DNA from: JANPLD01 sp964445765
Lineage (GTDB): Bacteria; Pseudomonadota; Alphaproteobacteria; Rickettsiales; UBA8987
DNA length: 64,000 nt
Assembly (NCBI GenBank): GCA_964445765.1
Contig: CAYULD010000003.1
Coordinates: forward strand, 62,001 to 126,000
Reading direction: 5' to 3'
The position numbers and the translations under genes are program-made. The notes beneath the pieces are model-generated. The model was not told the origin of the DNA. It worked only from the letters and a program-made list of their open reading frames with translations, and did not search any database. This document shows, one piece after another, positions 44,770 through 53,606 of this stretch (the first letter of the stretch is position 1; every line of letters begins with the position of its first letter).

Positions 44770-45651
44770 TTAGATGGTTTTAATTTTGTTCTTTATTTTG
44801 GAAAATGATTCAATCGCAAAATAAATATATATTATGTGAGTAATAAAATAAACTAAATTTGTGTAGTTAAAAATTTTTACTCCAGCCCCATAAGTTACAC
44901 ATTCAAATATAACAATTGGTGTTAATGTAAAGGCAGAAATTTTTAAGCATAATTTATATTCAAAAATATAGTTTTTTATCAAGATGCTAAGCATAGCACC
45001 AACTATAAAACTATATAATATTGTGCTGATTAAAAACTTCACTAAAAACCATATAAAGCAAAAAAATAATATTACATAAAAAGGGGTGTTAATGATTGAT
45101 AAAAAATCAAAGTAAAATTTATCAATTCTAAATAATTTTTCATTTTCGTTTTTATTATCAAAATATTTTTCAAATGAATTAAAAACCTCATTTGCAGGCA
45201 GGGAAGTTTGAATATTATTTATTTCATCATTAAAAATTAATTCATTATCTTTCAAAATAACGGGGCTATTATTATAGTCTGATTTTGTTAATTTTCTTTC
45301 AGTATCAATTATCGCAAGTATTTCATTGCTATGATTTTTAATAATAGTTGGCTCAAAATTATCAGAGTAAAACTGATTATTCTTATATATAATTTCTGGA
45401 GATTGGCTTTTTATAAATTCAATTTCTTTGTCTATAATTTCATTATTAATTGAAGAAAAAATTGGCAATTCTGATGAAATAATTTGGTTTAAGGTTTTTT
45501 TAGCATTCAAAGAAACCGGAATTGCAACAAGCATTGCAAGTATTAATAAATATTTGAAATAGGAAACTTTTCTTGCAAAAAATAAATTAAAATAAAATTC
45601 TCTACAATATAGGCTTTTATAGAGTGATTTTAAGTAAAAAATTTTATTCAT
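44770..45651 (-). CDS. Membrane protein, DUF1189-like
   Basis: The 293-residue protein has a basic, aromatic N-terminus (SLYKSLYCREFYFNLFFARK), a first membrane helix at about 33-50, a large polar extracytoplasmic domain (about 52-180), and three to four further helices to the end. This layout and the FYxxxxxARK beginning match DUF1189-type proteins (the YvdJ-like family); assignment rests on architecture. Its start overlaps the kdsB stop by 4 bp and the TPR gene follows 3 bp later. Confidence 0.6.
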   Translation of the reverse strand: MNKIFYLKSLYKSLYCREFYFNLFFARKVSYFKYLLILAMLVAIPVSLNAKKTLNQIISSELPIFSSINNEIIDKEIEFIKSQSPEIIYKNNQFYSDNFEPTIIKNHSNEILAIIDTERKLTKSDYNNSPVILKDNELIFNDEINNIQTSLPANEVFNSFEKYFDNKNENEKLFRIDKFYFDFLSIINTPFYVILFFCFIWFLVKFLISTILYSFIVGAMLSILIKNYIFEYKLCLKISAFTLTPIVIFECVTYGAGVKIFNYTNLVYFITHIIYIYFAIESFSKIKNKIKTI

Positions 45652-46403
45652 AAATTTTGGTAAAATTTTCTAGCTTTTTCTAAATCTTCAGGCGTATCAA
45701 CACCAAGTGGCACTTCATTTGTTTCAATCACGCCAATAGATAAATTATTTTCTAAAGCTCTTAATTGTTCAAGTTTTTCTCGCTTCTCAAGTTCACTAGC
45801 TGGTAAATTTACAAATTTTTCTAGAGCTGAAATTTTATAAGCATAGATGCCAATGTGATGCCATAAATCCCCCTCACCATAAGGTGCGGTAGCCCTAGTA
45901 AAATATAAGGTTTTACCAATTTTTATATCATCAGATTTATTTTGATTTTGCCAGCTAACAATCGCTTTTACAACATTCGGGTTCGTTTTTTCTTCATCAA
46001 TATTAATTTTTGCAACGGCAGTTACAATATCAAAATTAAATTCTTTATTTGAAATTGCTTTGATGCATAAATTTATAATATCAGGTGAAATTGTTGGCAA
46101 ATCACCCTGTAAATTGATTACATATTCAAATTTATTTAGTAAGTTGAGCCTTTTTAAGCCTTGATAAATTCTATCAGTTCCAGATGCAAGCCCTGCATCG
46201 GTTATTACCGCTAAACCATTGTTTTTAATAATTACTTCGGTAATTTCAGGTTCTGCCGCGGCAACAAAAATATCTTTAATGCTGGTTTTTTTAGCTTGCT
46301 CATAAACTCGTAAAATCATTGGTTTTCCTTGAATGTCAGCAAGTGGTTTATTCGGAAGCCTTGTTGAGCCAAGCCTTGAGGGTATTGCAATAACTACAGA
46401 CAT
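45648..46403 (-). CDS. kdsB: 3-Deoxy-manno-octulosonate cytidylyltransferase
   Basis: KdsB activates Kdo as CMP-Kdo for LPS inner-core synthesis. The 251-residue protein begins with IAIPSRLGSTRLPNKPLADIQGKPMILRVYEQA, the nucleotide-binding signature, and has VINLQGDLPTISPDII with the metal-binding Asp, IGIYAYKISALEKFV, and a C-terminal VPLGVDTPEDLEKAR. All are standard. It implies that the organism makes a Kdo-containing LPS. It heads the envelope operon that runs to 42653. Confidence 0.95.
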   Translation of the reverse strand: MSVVIAIPSRLGSTRLPNKPLADIQGKPMILRVYEQAKKTSIKDIFVAAAEPEITEVIIKNNGLAVITDAGLASGTDRIYQGLKRLNLLNKFEYVINLQGDLPTISPDIINLCIKAISNKEFNFDIVTAVAKINIDEEKTNPNVVKAIVSWQNQNKSDDIKIGKTLYFTRATAPYGEGDLWHHIGIYAYKISALEKFVNLPASELEKREKLEQLRALENNLSIGVIETNEVPLGVDTPEDLEKARKFYQNL

Positions 46404-46424
46404 ATAAAATTAGAAATTTAGTTG

Positions 46425-46452
46425 TTGCTTTATAAAATATTTTTTGTATAAG
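46425..46452 (+). promoter_or_regulatory. Likely sigma-70-type promoter of rpmE
   Basis: TTGCTT (46425-46430) and TATAAG (46447-46452) are spaced by 16 bases. The predicted start is about 25 bases before the rpmE ATG. Confidence 0.45.
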
Positions 46453-46483
46453 GCAAATTCTTTGAAATTAAAGGCTTAAAATT

Positions 46484-46798
46484 ATGAAAGCAGGCATACA
46501 CCCAGATTATCATCAAATCACAGTTAGAAGAACTGATGGTTCTGAATTTGTAACTTTTTCTACTTATGGTAAAGAAGGCGATGTTCTTCAGTTAGATGTT
46601 GATACATTAAACCACAACGCTTGGGTTGGTGGTAAAACTAAAGTTAACGAAAAAGCGGGCAATGTTGCTAAATTCAACCAAAGATTTGGTGCAGTTAATT
46701 TCTCAGCATCTGCTGGTAAGGTTGATGCTTCAACGCTTGCAGAAAAGCCTAAGAAAGCTGATGCATCTAAAGATGTAGCAAAGAAAAAGAAAAAATAA
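46484..46798 (+). CDS. rpmE: 50S ribosomal protein L31
   Basis: The N-terminal 70 residues match L31: MKAGIHPDYHQITVRRTDGSEFVTFSTYG…DVDTLNHNAW…VAKFNQRFG. There are no Cys residues, so this is a zinc-free form. At 104 residues it is longer than the usual 70-80 because of a Lys/Ala-rich C-terminal tail ending in KKKKK, comparable with the extended tail of S16 in the same window. It has its own likely promoter and a strong terminator. Confidence 0.92.
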   Translation: MKAGIHPDYHQITVRRTDGSEFVTFSTYGKEGDVLQLDVDTLNHNAWVGGKTKVNEKAGNVAKFNQRFGAVNFSASAGKVDASTLAEKPKKADASKDVAKKKKK

Positions 46799-46828
46799 CA
46801 ATAGAACTTTCTTAGATTATCAAATTTC

Positions 46829-46849
46829 AAAGCCAGCTTTGCTGGCTTT
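46829..46849 (+). terminator. Intrinsic terminator of rpmE
   Basis: A 9-bp stem, AAAGCCAGC pairing with GCTGGCTTT, with a TTT loop is followed by further T residues. It lies 30 bases after the rpmE stop codon. Confidence 0.88.
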
Positions 46850-46938
46850 TTTTGTTGTGTATTAGGTTTTTGGTATTAACAAAGTTTTTTAATACCAACA
46901 CCTAAACCCTAGAACCTAGCCCCTAGAAAATATTTATA

Positions 46939-47373
46939 ATGAAAAAAGTTGAAATATATACAGATGGTGCTTGCTCAGGTAACCCCGGAAAAGGTGGTTG
47001 GGGGGCGGTGCTTTTATATAATTCTGCACAAAAAGAAATTTCAGGCTTTGAGTCGCAAACTACAAATAATAGAATGGAGCTTAAAGCACCAATTGAAGCC
47101 TTGAAAATCTTAAAAGAAAAATGTGAAGTTAATATTTATACTGATAGTAGATATGTTCAAGAAGGTATGACAAAATGGATTTATTCTTGGCAAAAAAATG
47201 GCTGGAGAAATTCAAACAAAGAAGAAATAAAAAACTCTGATTTATGGCTTGAGCTGCTTGAATTATCTAAAAAGCACGAGGTTAAATGGCACTGGGTTAA
47301 AGGGCATTCAAGTAACATCTTAAATAATCAAGCAGATAAACTAGCAAGGCAAGCTATAGAAAATAATAGATAA
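46939..47373 (+). CDS. rnhA: Ribonuclease HI
   Basis: RNase HI removes RNA from RNA-DNA hybrids. The 144-residue protein has all catalytic acidic residues: Asp8 in YTDGACSGNPGKGGWGAVL, Glu in TNNRMELKAPIEAL (about 46), Asp in IYTDSRYVQEG (about 68), and the final Asp in NNQADKLAR (about 132). KWHWVKGHS matches the conserved His loop. It has the normal size and is followed by a TerC-family gene on the same strand. Confidence 0.96.
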   Translation: MKKVEIYTDGACSGNPGKGGWGAVLLYNSAQKEISGFESQTTNNRMELKAPIEALKILKEKCEVNIYTDSRYVQEGMTKWIYSWQKNGWRNSNKEEIKNSDLWLELLELSKKHEVKWHWVKGHSSNILNNQADKLARQAIENNR

Positions 47374-47421
47374 ACAAAAGTTTTAGTGTAAATAGGTTTT
47401 ATCAATAATATTTTATTTTCA

Positions 47422-48360
47422 ATGGAAAAACCAATCTGGCAGTGGGTGATATTTGGGGTGATAGTTCTAACCCTATTAATATTAGATTTAGGAGTTTTTA
47501 ATAAAAAAGATAAAGAATTTTCTTTTAAGGAAAGTGCTATTTTTAGTGCTTTTTATGTTATTATAGCCTGTTTGTTTGGTTTATATATTTACTATAATCT
47601 TGGTTATGAAAGCTCAGCGTTATATTTTACAGGCTATATAATTGAAAAAACCTTATCTTTGGATAATGTTTTTGTAATTTCTATAATTTTTACATATTTT
47701 GCAATACCTAGAATTTATCAGCATAGAGTTTTATTTTGGGGTATAGTTGGCGTTCTAATTTTAAGGGCAATTTTAATTGCAGTTGGTGCAACTCTCATTT
47801 CTCATTTTCATTGGGTATTATATATATTTGCGGTTTTCTTGATTTTTACAGGGTTCAAAATGTTTTTTGGAAATGATGAAGAAATTGATCTTGAAAAGAA
47901 TAAAATTTTAATTTTTTTGAGAAAAAACTTCAAGATTACTAAAGAAATTCAAGGTAATAAATTTTTTGTAAGAATTTTAGAAAATGGCAAAAAAGCTACT
48001 TATATGACACCACTTTTTGTTGCCTTATTAGTAGTTGAATTTGTAGATTTAGTTTTTGCTCTTGATAGCATTCCTGCGATTTTTGCTATAACCACTGACC
48101 CATATATAGTTTATACTAGCAATATTTTTGCGGTGCTTGGCTTAAGGGCTTTATATTTTTTCTTAGCGGAAATGGTTCATAGATTTATTTACTTAAAACC
48201 TGCACTTGCCATAGTTTTAATATTTATTGGCTCTAAAATTTTTATAAGTGATTTCATTTTAGGCGGAGAAAAATTCCCAATAAATATTTCAATCTTAATT
48301 ACAACCGGCATTATTAGTGCAGGGGTTATTTATTCATTAATCAAAACTAAAAATAAGTAA
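47422..48360 (+). CDS. TerC/Alx family membrane protein
   Basis: The 312-residue protein has about nine membrane helices and the TerC-family acidic motifs: LLILDLGVFNKKDKEFSFKESAIFSAFYV, YIIEKTLSLDNVFVISIIFTYF and LLVVEFVDLVFALDSIPAIFAITTDPYIVYTSNIFAVLGLRALYF. Family members include E. coli Alx, implicated in manganese export, and TerC from tellurite resistance. The conserved Asp and Glu residues inside helices suit divalent-metal transport. The 47-bp upstream gap is too short for a manganese riboswitch. Confidence 0.9.
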   Translation: MEKPIWQWVIFGVIVLTLLILDLGVFNKKDKEFSFKESAIFSAFYVIIACLFGLYIYYNLGYESSALYFTGYIIEKTLSLDNVFVISIIFTYFAIPRIYQHRVLFWGIVGVLILRAILIAVGATLISHFHWVLYIFAVFLIFTGFKMFFGNDEEIDLEKNKILIFLRKNFKITKEIQGNKFFVRILENGKKATYMTPLFVALLVVEFVDLVFALDSIPAIFAITTDPYIVYTSNIFAVLGLRALYFFLAEMVHRFIYLKPALAIVLIFIGSKIFISDFILGGEKFPINISILITTGIISAGVIYSLIKTKNK

Positions 48361-48426
48361 AATCTCTTGAAGGGTTAAAAGTTTAATGTATAAGCCGAAA
48401 ATAACTTAATTAATTTTAATATTTAT

Positions 48427-48849
48427 ATGGCTATTGAAAGAACATTATCAATTCTAAAACCTGATGCAACTAGAAGAAATTTAACTGGCAGAATTAATGC
48501 TAGATTTGAAGAAAGTGGTCTTAGAATCGTTGCACAAAGAAGGGTTAGGCTTAGCAGACTACAAGCTAGAAATTTCTATATAATGCATAAAGATAGGCCT
48601 TTTTATGATGAGCTTGTTGAGTTTATGGTTTCTGAGCCAGTTGTTATTCAAGTTTTAGAAGGTGAAAATGCAGTTGCTAGAAATCGTGAAATTATGGGTG
48701 CAACAGACCCAAGCAAAGCGGCTGCTGGCACAATTAGAAAAGACTTTGCACTTAGTATCGGTGAAAATTCAGTTCATGGCTCTGATAGCTTAGAATCTGC
48801 GGAAAGAGAAATCAGATTCTTTTTTGCTGATATTGATATTGTTGGATAA
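48427..48849 (+). CDS. ndk: Nucleoside diphosphate kinase
   Basis: Ndk transfers phosphate between nucleoside tri- and diphosphates through a phosphohistidine. The 140-residue protein has RTLSILKPDATRRNLTGRI, the nucleotide-binding REIMGATDPSKAAAGTIRKDFA, and the active-site His in NSVHGSDS (about residue 117). One feature is a somewhat Arg-rich RRVRLSRLQARNFY segment where others have Lys. The cyclo-ligase gene follows 5 bp downstream. Confidence 0.96.
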   Translation: MAIERTLSILKPDATRRNLTGRINARFEESGLRIVAQRRVRLSRLQARNFYIMHKDRPFYDELVEFMVSEPVVIQVLEGENAVARNREIMGATDPSKAAAGTIRKDFALSIGENSVHGSDSLESAEREIRFFFADIDIVG

Positions 48850-48854
48850 TTTTT

Positions 48855-49421
48855 GTGCAAGGGAATAAGATACAGCTTCGTAAAAAATATCGTGAAGCTA
48901 GAAATTTATTACCTGAAAACAAAAGAAAATTATTAAGTAGAGAAATTTGTAGAAATTTTTTTGCAAATATTAAAGTTCCAAGAAATTCTGTTATAGCTGG
49001 CTATATTGCCTCTGAAAGTGAGGTTGATATTTCATTGCTTCTTGATTTATTTGCTGAAGAAAACCACAAAATTTGTATGCCTTGCGTTTTAGCAGAAAAT
49101 AAACCTATGGTTTTTAGGGAATATAAAAAGGGCGTAAATCTTATAAAAAATAAGAAATATAATTTTCTTGAATTACCTGAAAATCTTCCAGAAATACAGC
49201 CTTATTTGATAATAACTCCTTTAGTTGCATTTGATACTGCAAAAAATAGAATAGGGCAAGGTGGTGGCTTTTATGATAGAACTTTTGAGATGCTACAAGA
49301 TTATGCAGAGTTCTTAGCGATAGGGGTTGCTTTTGAATGTCAAAAAGCACCTTTCATAATTTCCGAAAATAAAGATTATAAACTAGATGCAATAGTTACA
49401 GAAAAACAAGTTTATATTTAA
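48855..49421 (+). CDS. 5-Formyltetrahydrofolate cyclo-ligase
   Basis: This enzyme converts 5-formyl-THF to 5,10-methenyl-THF with ATP. The 188-residue protein starts with GTG and has the N-terminal LRKKYREARNLLP helix typical of the family, VIAGYIASESEVDISLLLDL, the conserved FREYKKG, and the ATP-site glycine motif NRIGQGGGFYDRTF (about 134-147). It directly follows ndk and is followed 18 bp later by a coiled-coil gene. Confidence 0.9.
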   Translation: MQGNKIQLRKKYREARNLLPENKRKLLSREICRNFFANIKVPRNSVIAGYIASESEVDISLLLDLFAEENHKICMPCVLAENKPMVFREYKKGVNLIKNKKYNFLELPENLPEIQPYLIITPLVAFDTAKNRIGQGGGFYDRTFEMLQDYAEFLAIGVAFECQKAPFIISENKDYKLDAIVTEKQVYI

Positions 49422-49439
49422 CATTGTCTATAGCTACAA

Positions 49440-49874
49440 ATGAAAGCCTATAACACATTAATTAAATTATCTAAGCAACAGCTTGATGAAAAAAGGCGAG
49501 AGCTAACAAATTTACTAGATAAAAAAGAAGAATATTTACTAAAAATTAAAAATTTAGAAAATGAATTAAGGGAAGAATTTAAGAGGATTTCAAACAACAG
49601 CAATCTAGATATTGAAATTAAAAGCCAATTTATGAATTATGCAAATGGGGTATTAAATAAGCAAAATGATTTAATGAATTTGGCTGAAAAATTAAACCCT
49701 GAAATTAACAAACTTAATGATGAAATATTTATTATTTTTGGTGAAATGAAAAAAATTGAAATTTTTAGAGATATTAAAATTGAAGAAGAAGAGAAACTAT
49801 TTCAGAAAAAAAACCAACTTGAATTAGATGAAGTTGCGATAAATAATTTTATTCGTAACCAGAAATTTTTTTAA
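49440..49874 (+). CDS. FliJ-like coiled-coil protein (tentative)
   Basis: The 144-residue protein is almost entirely charged helical coiled coil, with heptad-like Leu, Ile and Lys/Glu patterns and no signal peptide. Size, charge and the two-helix antiparallel pattern fit FliJ, the stalk protein of the flagellar export ATPase FliI. The end of fliI lies about 14 kb away. FliJ is too variable for a firm call from sequence alone, and any small coiled-coil protein could look similar. Its 3' end overlaps the convergent glycosyltransferase gene by 26 bp. Confidence 0.45.
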   Translation: MKAYNTLIKLSKQQLDEKRRELTNLLDKKEEYLLKIKNLENELREEFKRISNNSNLDIEIKSQFMNYANGVLNKQNDLMNLAEKLNPEINKLNDEIFIIFGEMKKIEIFRDIKIEEEEKLFQKKNQLELDEVAINNFIRNQKFF

Positions 49875-50808
49875 CAGAATGAACTCTATAGGGCGTGGTA
49901 TCAGCACTTTTGTAATATGTTCTCATTAAAAGTTCCGCAATAAAACCAGTTGTGATAAGTTGCACGCCAGCAATTAATAGCAATATACCTATAAAGAATA
50001 ATGGCCTACCACCAATATCTTCACCTAAAATTTTTAAGATAAGCAAATAAAATTCTATCAAAGAGCCAAATCCTAGAGAAACCAAGCCTAATGAGCCAAA
50101 GAGATGCATTGGTTTTTGGCGGTATTTTATAAAAAAGCCCATCAATAATAAATCACTAGCAACCCTTAATGTTCTTGATAAACCATATTTAGAAACGCCA
50201 AATTTTCTTGGGTGGTGTTTTACATCAACTTGTGCAATTTTAGCACCTTTTAGGCTTGCGAGAATTGGAATGAATCTGTGTAATTCGCCATATAAATCTA
50301 AAGATTTCGCAAGCTCTGTTTTCATAACTTTTAGAGTACAACCATAGTCAGAAACTTCAATTTTGCTAATGCCATAAATTAATCTATTAGCAATTTTACT
50401 TGGTATTTTTCTCAAAATAAGGCCATCTTTCCTTTTTGCTCTTTTGCCAGCAACCATATCCAAATCTTCATTCTTAAGTTTTTCTAGCATTAATGGAATA
50501 TCTGTGGGATCATTTTGTAAATCCCCATCAAGAAAGGCTAAATACTCACCTTCTGCGTATTCTATGCCTGCTGCCATTGCTGAGGTCTGTCCAAAATTTC
50601 TAGTAAATTTAACTAATTTTATGTTACCTTCTTTAAGGTTGTTGATTTTTTCAATGGAAGAATCTTGGGAGCCATCATCAACAAAAACTATCTCATATTT
50701 AAGATTTTTTATGGCGTTTTTAATTGCTTCAACCAGCGGAAATAAATTATCTTCCTCATTATAAATTGGTATCACAATTGAAAGATCTATTTTAGAAGAA
50801 AAACTCAT
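49849..50808 (-). CDS. Family 2 glycosyltransferase (GtrB/DPM1-like) with two C-terminal membrane helices
   Basis: The 319-residue protein has a GT-A domain with IVIPIYNEEDNLFPLVEAI, IVFVDDGSQDSS and FLDGDLQNDPTDIP (the DxD metal site). The acceptor-loop region includes MVAGKRAKRKDG…NRLIYGISKIEVSDYGCTLKV and HRFIPILASLKGAKIAQVDVKHHPRKFG. Two membrane helices follow at about 233-260 and 268-295. This is the layout of polyprenyl-phosphate glycosyltransferases (GtrB, ArnC and DPM1 types), which load a sugar on undecaprenyl phosphate for envelope glycans. The sugar is unknown. It follows the TonB receptor gene by two bases on the same strand. Confidence 0.88.
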   Translation of the reverse strand: MSFSSKIDLSIVIPIYNEEDNLFPLVEAIKNAIKNLKYEIVFVDDGSQDSSIEKINNLKEGNIKLVKFTRNFGQTSAMAAGIEYAEGEYLAFLDGDLQNDPTDIPLMLEKLKNEDLDMVAGKRAKRKDGLILRKIPSKIANRLIYGISKIEVSDYGCTLKVMKTELAKSLDLYGELHRFIPILASLKGAKIAQVDVKHHPRKFGVSKYGLSRTLRVASDLLLMGFFIKYRQKPMHLFGSLGLVSLGFGSLIEFYLLILKILGEDIGGRPLFFIGILLLIAGVQLITTGFIAELLMRTYYKSADTTPYRVHSVKKISGYE

Positions 50809-50810
50809 TT

Positions 50811-52823
50811 TTAGAATTTATATTTAACCTGAAGTAAAGCCATTCTTGGAATTTCTGAGGCAGTTGAATAAATGATTTCATCAAATTCTTGATGGTTATC
50901 ATCAAATAAATTTTGCCCAGTAAGTGAAATTTCAATATCCTCAGTTGGTGAATACATAAAGCTAGTATCAAACCTTGTAAAGCTCTCAACAAATCTTTTT
51001 CCACCCGTTCCTGTAAAATAGATAATGTCATCATAAAAATATAATGCATTATTCATTGAAAGTTTATCGTTAAAATTATAATTTGAAATTAAATTATACT
51101 GAAAAGTTGGGCTTCTATTTTCATCTCTAGCAAGCCCTGTATCTGTGCTTCCTATGTGGGTATGAAAATTTTGCTTTATGAAAGAATAACCAAATTTCAT
51201 ATCCCAATTTTGTTTAATTCCCCAAATTGCGAAGGAATCAAAACCATAAGTTTCGCCAAAACCATTATTATTTACTCTTAAAATCTGAGTAGGGCCAGAA
51301 AACCTATTAAAATCTATGGTTCTAAGGTCGCTATAATCATTGTAAAAGAAACTAGTTTCAAAATATACATCCTTTCTAACATTACTTCTAAAGCCCATTT
51401 CATAAGCGTTTAGATTTTCTGATTCGTAGTTAGAGTTTCCTTCAATAAATGCAGCACCATATGGTAAGCCAGCAGGAGCAAATAATTGAAAGCTATTTTC
51501 CCCTCTAGATGGTAATCTTACAGCTCTAGAAATTGCCCCCCAAACTGTATGATCATCATTAATATGATATAATAGCCTTGCATTTGGTTGAATTTCAAAA
51601 TTAGTGAAGTCATTATAATCAAATTTTGAACCTAGAATTAAAAATAACTTTTCATCTATGAGTGCAATTTTATCTTGAAAAAATGTATTAAAAATATTGA
51701 AGTTAGTGCTTTCAGGTCTGTAAGCTAAGTGTGCAGTATTACCTAAATTGTCATTTATTACTCTATTGCCAATGCCTGAGGTAATATTATGCCTGCCAAC
51801 ATTATATTCAAACTGCCAATCAAAATCATAAGTTATTATTTCTTGCTCTAGAATTGGAAGAATATCTCTATAAGCATAGTCAACATAGGTTTGAAGTGTT
51901 GATTGAACTTCGCCAATTGGAATATTCCATTTAAGCATTACATTACCACCTGAAAAATCTTCCCCCAAATCCACATTTGAAATGAAGGGTGATGATGAGG
52001 TTGGCATTTGCAAATCAAGGCTTCTTCTACCTGTATAAAAATCCCCTTGTAATGAGTATTTACCATATACAGATTCCATTCTAAAACCTGCTTGGCTTTT
52101 ATTCCAATTATCATCATTGCTTCTTTCAACGCCAACTCTTTTGAAATCTGAAAATTCTTTATGGTTGGCATAAATTCTGTAATAATCAAAATCTTCTGTT
52201 CTGAATGAATTTCTAGTTTCTATAGCATTTTCGTGAGTTCCTATGGTCGTTTTAGCGTGAGATGTTTGGGTTTTTCTAGCCTCTTTAGTAATAATATTAA
52301 TTACACCATTAACTGCATTTGGCCCCCATAATGTTCCACCCGGCCCCCTTATTACTTCTATTCTATCTATATCATCTATTGGATAGTCTTGAATATCCCA
52401 ATAAACCCCAGAAAATAAAGGGGTATATAAAGTTCTGCCATCAATTAATACTAATAATTTGTTTGAAAACTGCCTATTAAAACCCCTTATTGAAATAGCC
52501 CAACTATTTGCGGTTGTTCTTGAAACTTGAACACCCGGAACCATTCTAAGAGCTTCTGGAATTGATGTGATGCCAGCTTTTTTAATATCTTTTGATTTTA
52601 ATACATAAACTGAGCCTGCAACTTCTTTAACTTTTTCTGGGCGTTTAGAGCTTGAATAAATATCTAGTTGATCATATTCTTCTGCTGACATATTAAGATA
52701 TTTATCAATCTCTTCTTGCGTTACTGAGGAGAAATCAAAGTTTTCCTCATTACCGTATGCATAAGCTATGGTAGCTAATTGCATAATCAAAGCTAAAGTG
52801 ATAATTGCAAATTTATTTTTCAT
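50811..52823 (-). CDS. TonB-dependent outer-membrane receptor
   Basis: The start is set at ATG 52823, which has AGAGG 7 bases upstream and begins a good signal peptide (MKNKFAIITLALIMQLATIAYA). The 670-residue protein has a short N-terminal linker, a plug domain (about 60-175) with SVYVLKSKDIKKAGITSIPEALRMVPGVQVSR, SIRGFNRQFSNKLLVLIDGRTLYTPLFSGVYWD and IEVIRGPGGTLWGPNAVNGVINIITK, and a beta-barrel ending with the aromatic terminal strand LLQVKYKF. The substrate is unknown; the family usually takes up siderophores, cobalamin or sugars. Its start overlaps the acyltransferase stop by 11 bp, so translation is likely coupled. Confidence 0.92.
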   Translation of the reverse strand: MKNKFAIITLALIMQLATIAYAYGNEENFDFSSVTQEEIDKYLNMSAEEYDQLDIYSSSKRPEKVKEVAGSVYVLKSKDIKKAGITSIPEALRMVPGVQVSRTTANSWAISIRGFNRQFSNKLLVLIDGRTLYTPLFSGVYWDIQDYPIDDIDRIEVIRGPGGTLWGPNAVNGVINIITKEARKTQTSHAKTTIGTHENAIETRNSFRTEDFDYYRIYANHKEFSDFKRVGVERSNDDNWNKSQAGFRMESVYGKYSLQGDFYTGRRSLDLQMPTSSSPFISNVDLGEDFSGGNVMLKWNIPIGEVQSTLQTYVDYAYRDILPILEQEIITYDFDWQFEYNVGRHNITSGIGNRVINDNLGNTAHLAYRPESTNFNIFNTFFQDKIALIDEKLFLILGSKFDYNDFTNFEIQPNARLLYHINDDHTVWGAISRAVRLPSRGENSFQLFAPAGLPYGAAFIEGNSNYESENLNAYEMGFRSNVRKDVYFETSFFYNDYSDLRTIDFNRFSGPTQILRVNNNGFGETYGFDSFAIWGIKQNWDMKFGYSFIKQNFHTHIGSTDTGLARDENRSPTFQYNLISNYNFNDKLSMNNALYFYDDIIYFTGTGGKRFVESFTRFDTSFMYSPTEDIEISLTGQNLFDDNHQEFDEIIYSTASEIPRMALLQVKYKF

Positions 52824-53472
52824 ATAAAACCTCTGGGTTTTCAAAACAAATAACATAAACTTCAATGCCAGCCTTGGCATAATATTCAACAGCACCTAAA
52901 TATTTAGTTTCAACAAAATTAAAAAAATTAGAAGCAAAACTCTTAAATAATCTTACCCTAGCTTTTGTTGAGCTTATAAACAAATATTTTACTTTTAACT
53001 CTTTAGTTAATTCATAAAATTTCTTAAATGCAGCCATATAGTGATTTGGGTTTTTCCTGTAATCAGTGTGCATTGCATATCTAGAAACTTCACAATATTT
53101 ATTATTTTGTAAATCCAAATCTGGAAAAACATTTTGATATGTAAATCCAAGCATTTCATTGGGTAATGAAAATTTTGCTTCTTTATTATTTGTTGTTACT
53201 CTAACCCCTGATATAAGTTTATTATTGTGAGTAACCCTTAAAAAATGACTATAAAAATCTCTTGGGTCAATTTTTTTATATGCATCTGGTAAATTAAGCT
53301 CATTTTCATAATATTCGTCTATTAGCCCAGTATATTCCTTCAAAAATTTTGGATCTCTTGACCACTCATATTCTATCTCGTCTGAGTTTTTTGTAAGTTC
53401 ATTTGCAAAAATAGTTGTTGCTGAAAATTTTTCTGCAGAATTTTTAGTTACAGCTGTAAATTTCATATTCAT
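52813..53472 (-). CDS. GNAT-type N-acyltransferase resembling autoinducer / N-acyl amino acid synthases
   Basis: The 219-residue protein has the layout of the LuxI/FeeM branch of acyltransferases. A region rich in acidic and aromatic residues (about 35-80) is followed by a central GVRVTTNNKEAKFSLPNEMLG strand-turn and the motif CEVSRYAMHTDYRKNP (about 127-142). That motif mirrors the E-x-SR-x-AV signature of acyl-homoserine-lactone and N-acyl amino acid synthases. A final strand KVKYLFISSTKARVRLF precedes a C-terminal helix. This family uses acyl-ACP or acyl-CoA to acylate an amino acid. Assignment is from motif pattern, and the exosortase-linked acyltransferases are an alternative. It precedes and overlaps a TonB receptor gene. 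Confidence 0.65.
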   Translation of the reverse strand: MNMKFTAVTKNSAEKFSATTIFANELTKNSDEIEYEWSRDPKFLKEYTGLIDEYYENELNLPDAYKKIDPRDFYSHFLRVTHNNKLISGVRVTTNNKEAKFSLPNEMLGFTYQNVFPDLDLQNNKYCEVSRYAMHTDYRKNPNHYMAAFKKFYELTKELKVKYLFISSTKARVRLFKSFASNFFNFVETKYLGAVEYYAKAGIEVYVICFENPEVLYEK

Positions 53473-53606
53473 AAATCGAAGATATTAAAAAGGTTGATAA
53501 GTAGTATAAAAATTAGATAAAATTTTAGATAATTTTGAAGAAATACAAGATTTGTATTAATTTTGCAACTGCTTTAGTAACTTAAAGTTGAGTTTTTTGG
53601 GGATAT

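Noticed and set aside
47374..47421. Manganese riboswitch (yybP-ykoY type) before the TerC-family gene
   Set aside because: The gap is only 48 bases, too short for that element, and no matching stem is visible.
52824..52895. Longer N-terminus for the TonB receptor
   Set aside because: The extra 24 codons overlap the acyltransferase gene further and hide the signal peptide. The ATG at 52823 has a Shine-Dalgarno sequence and a proper signal peptide.
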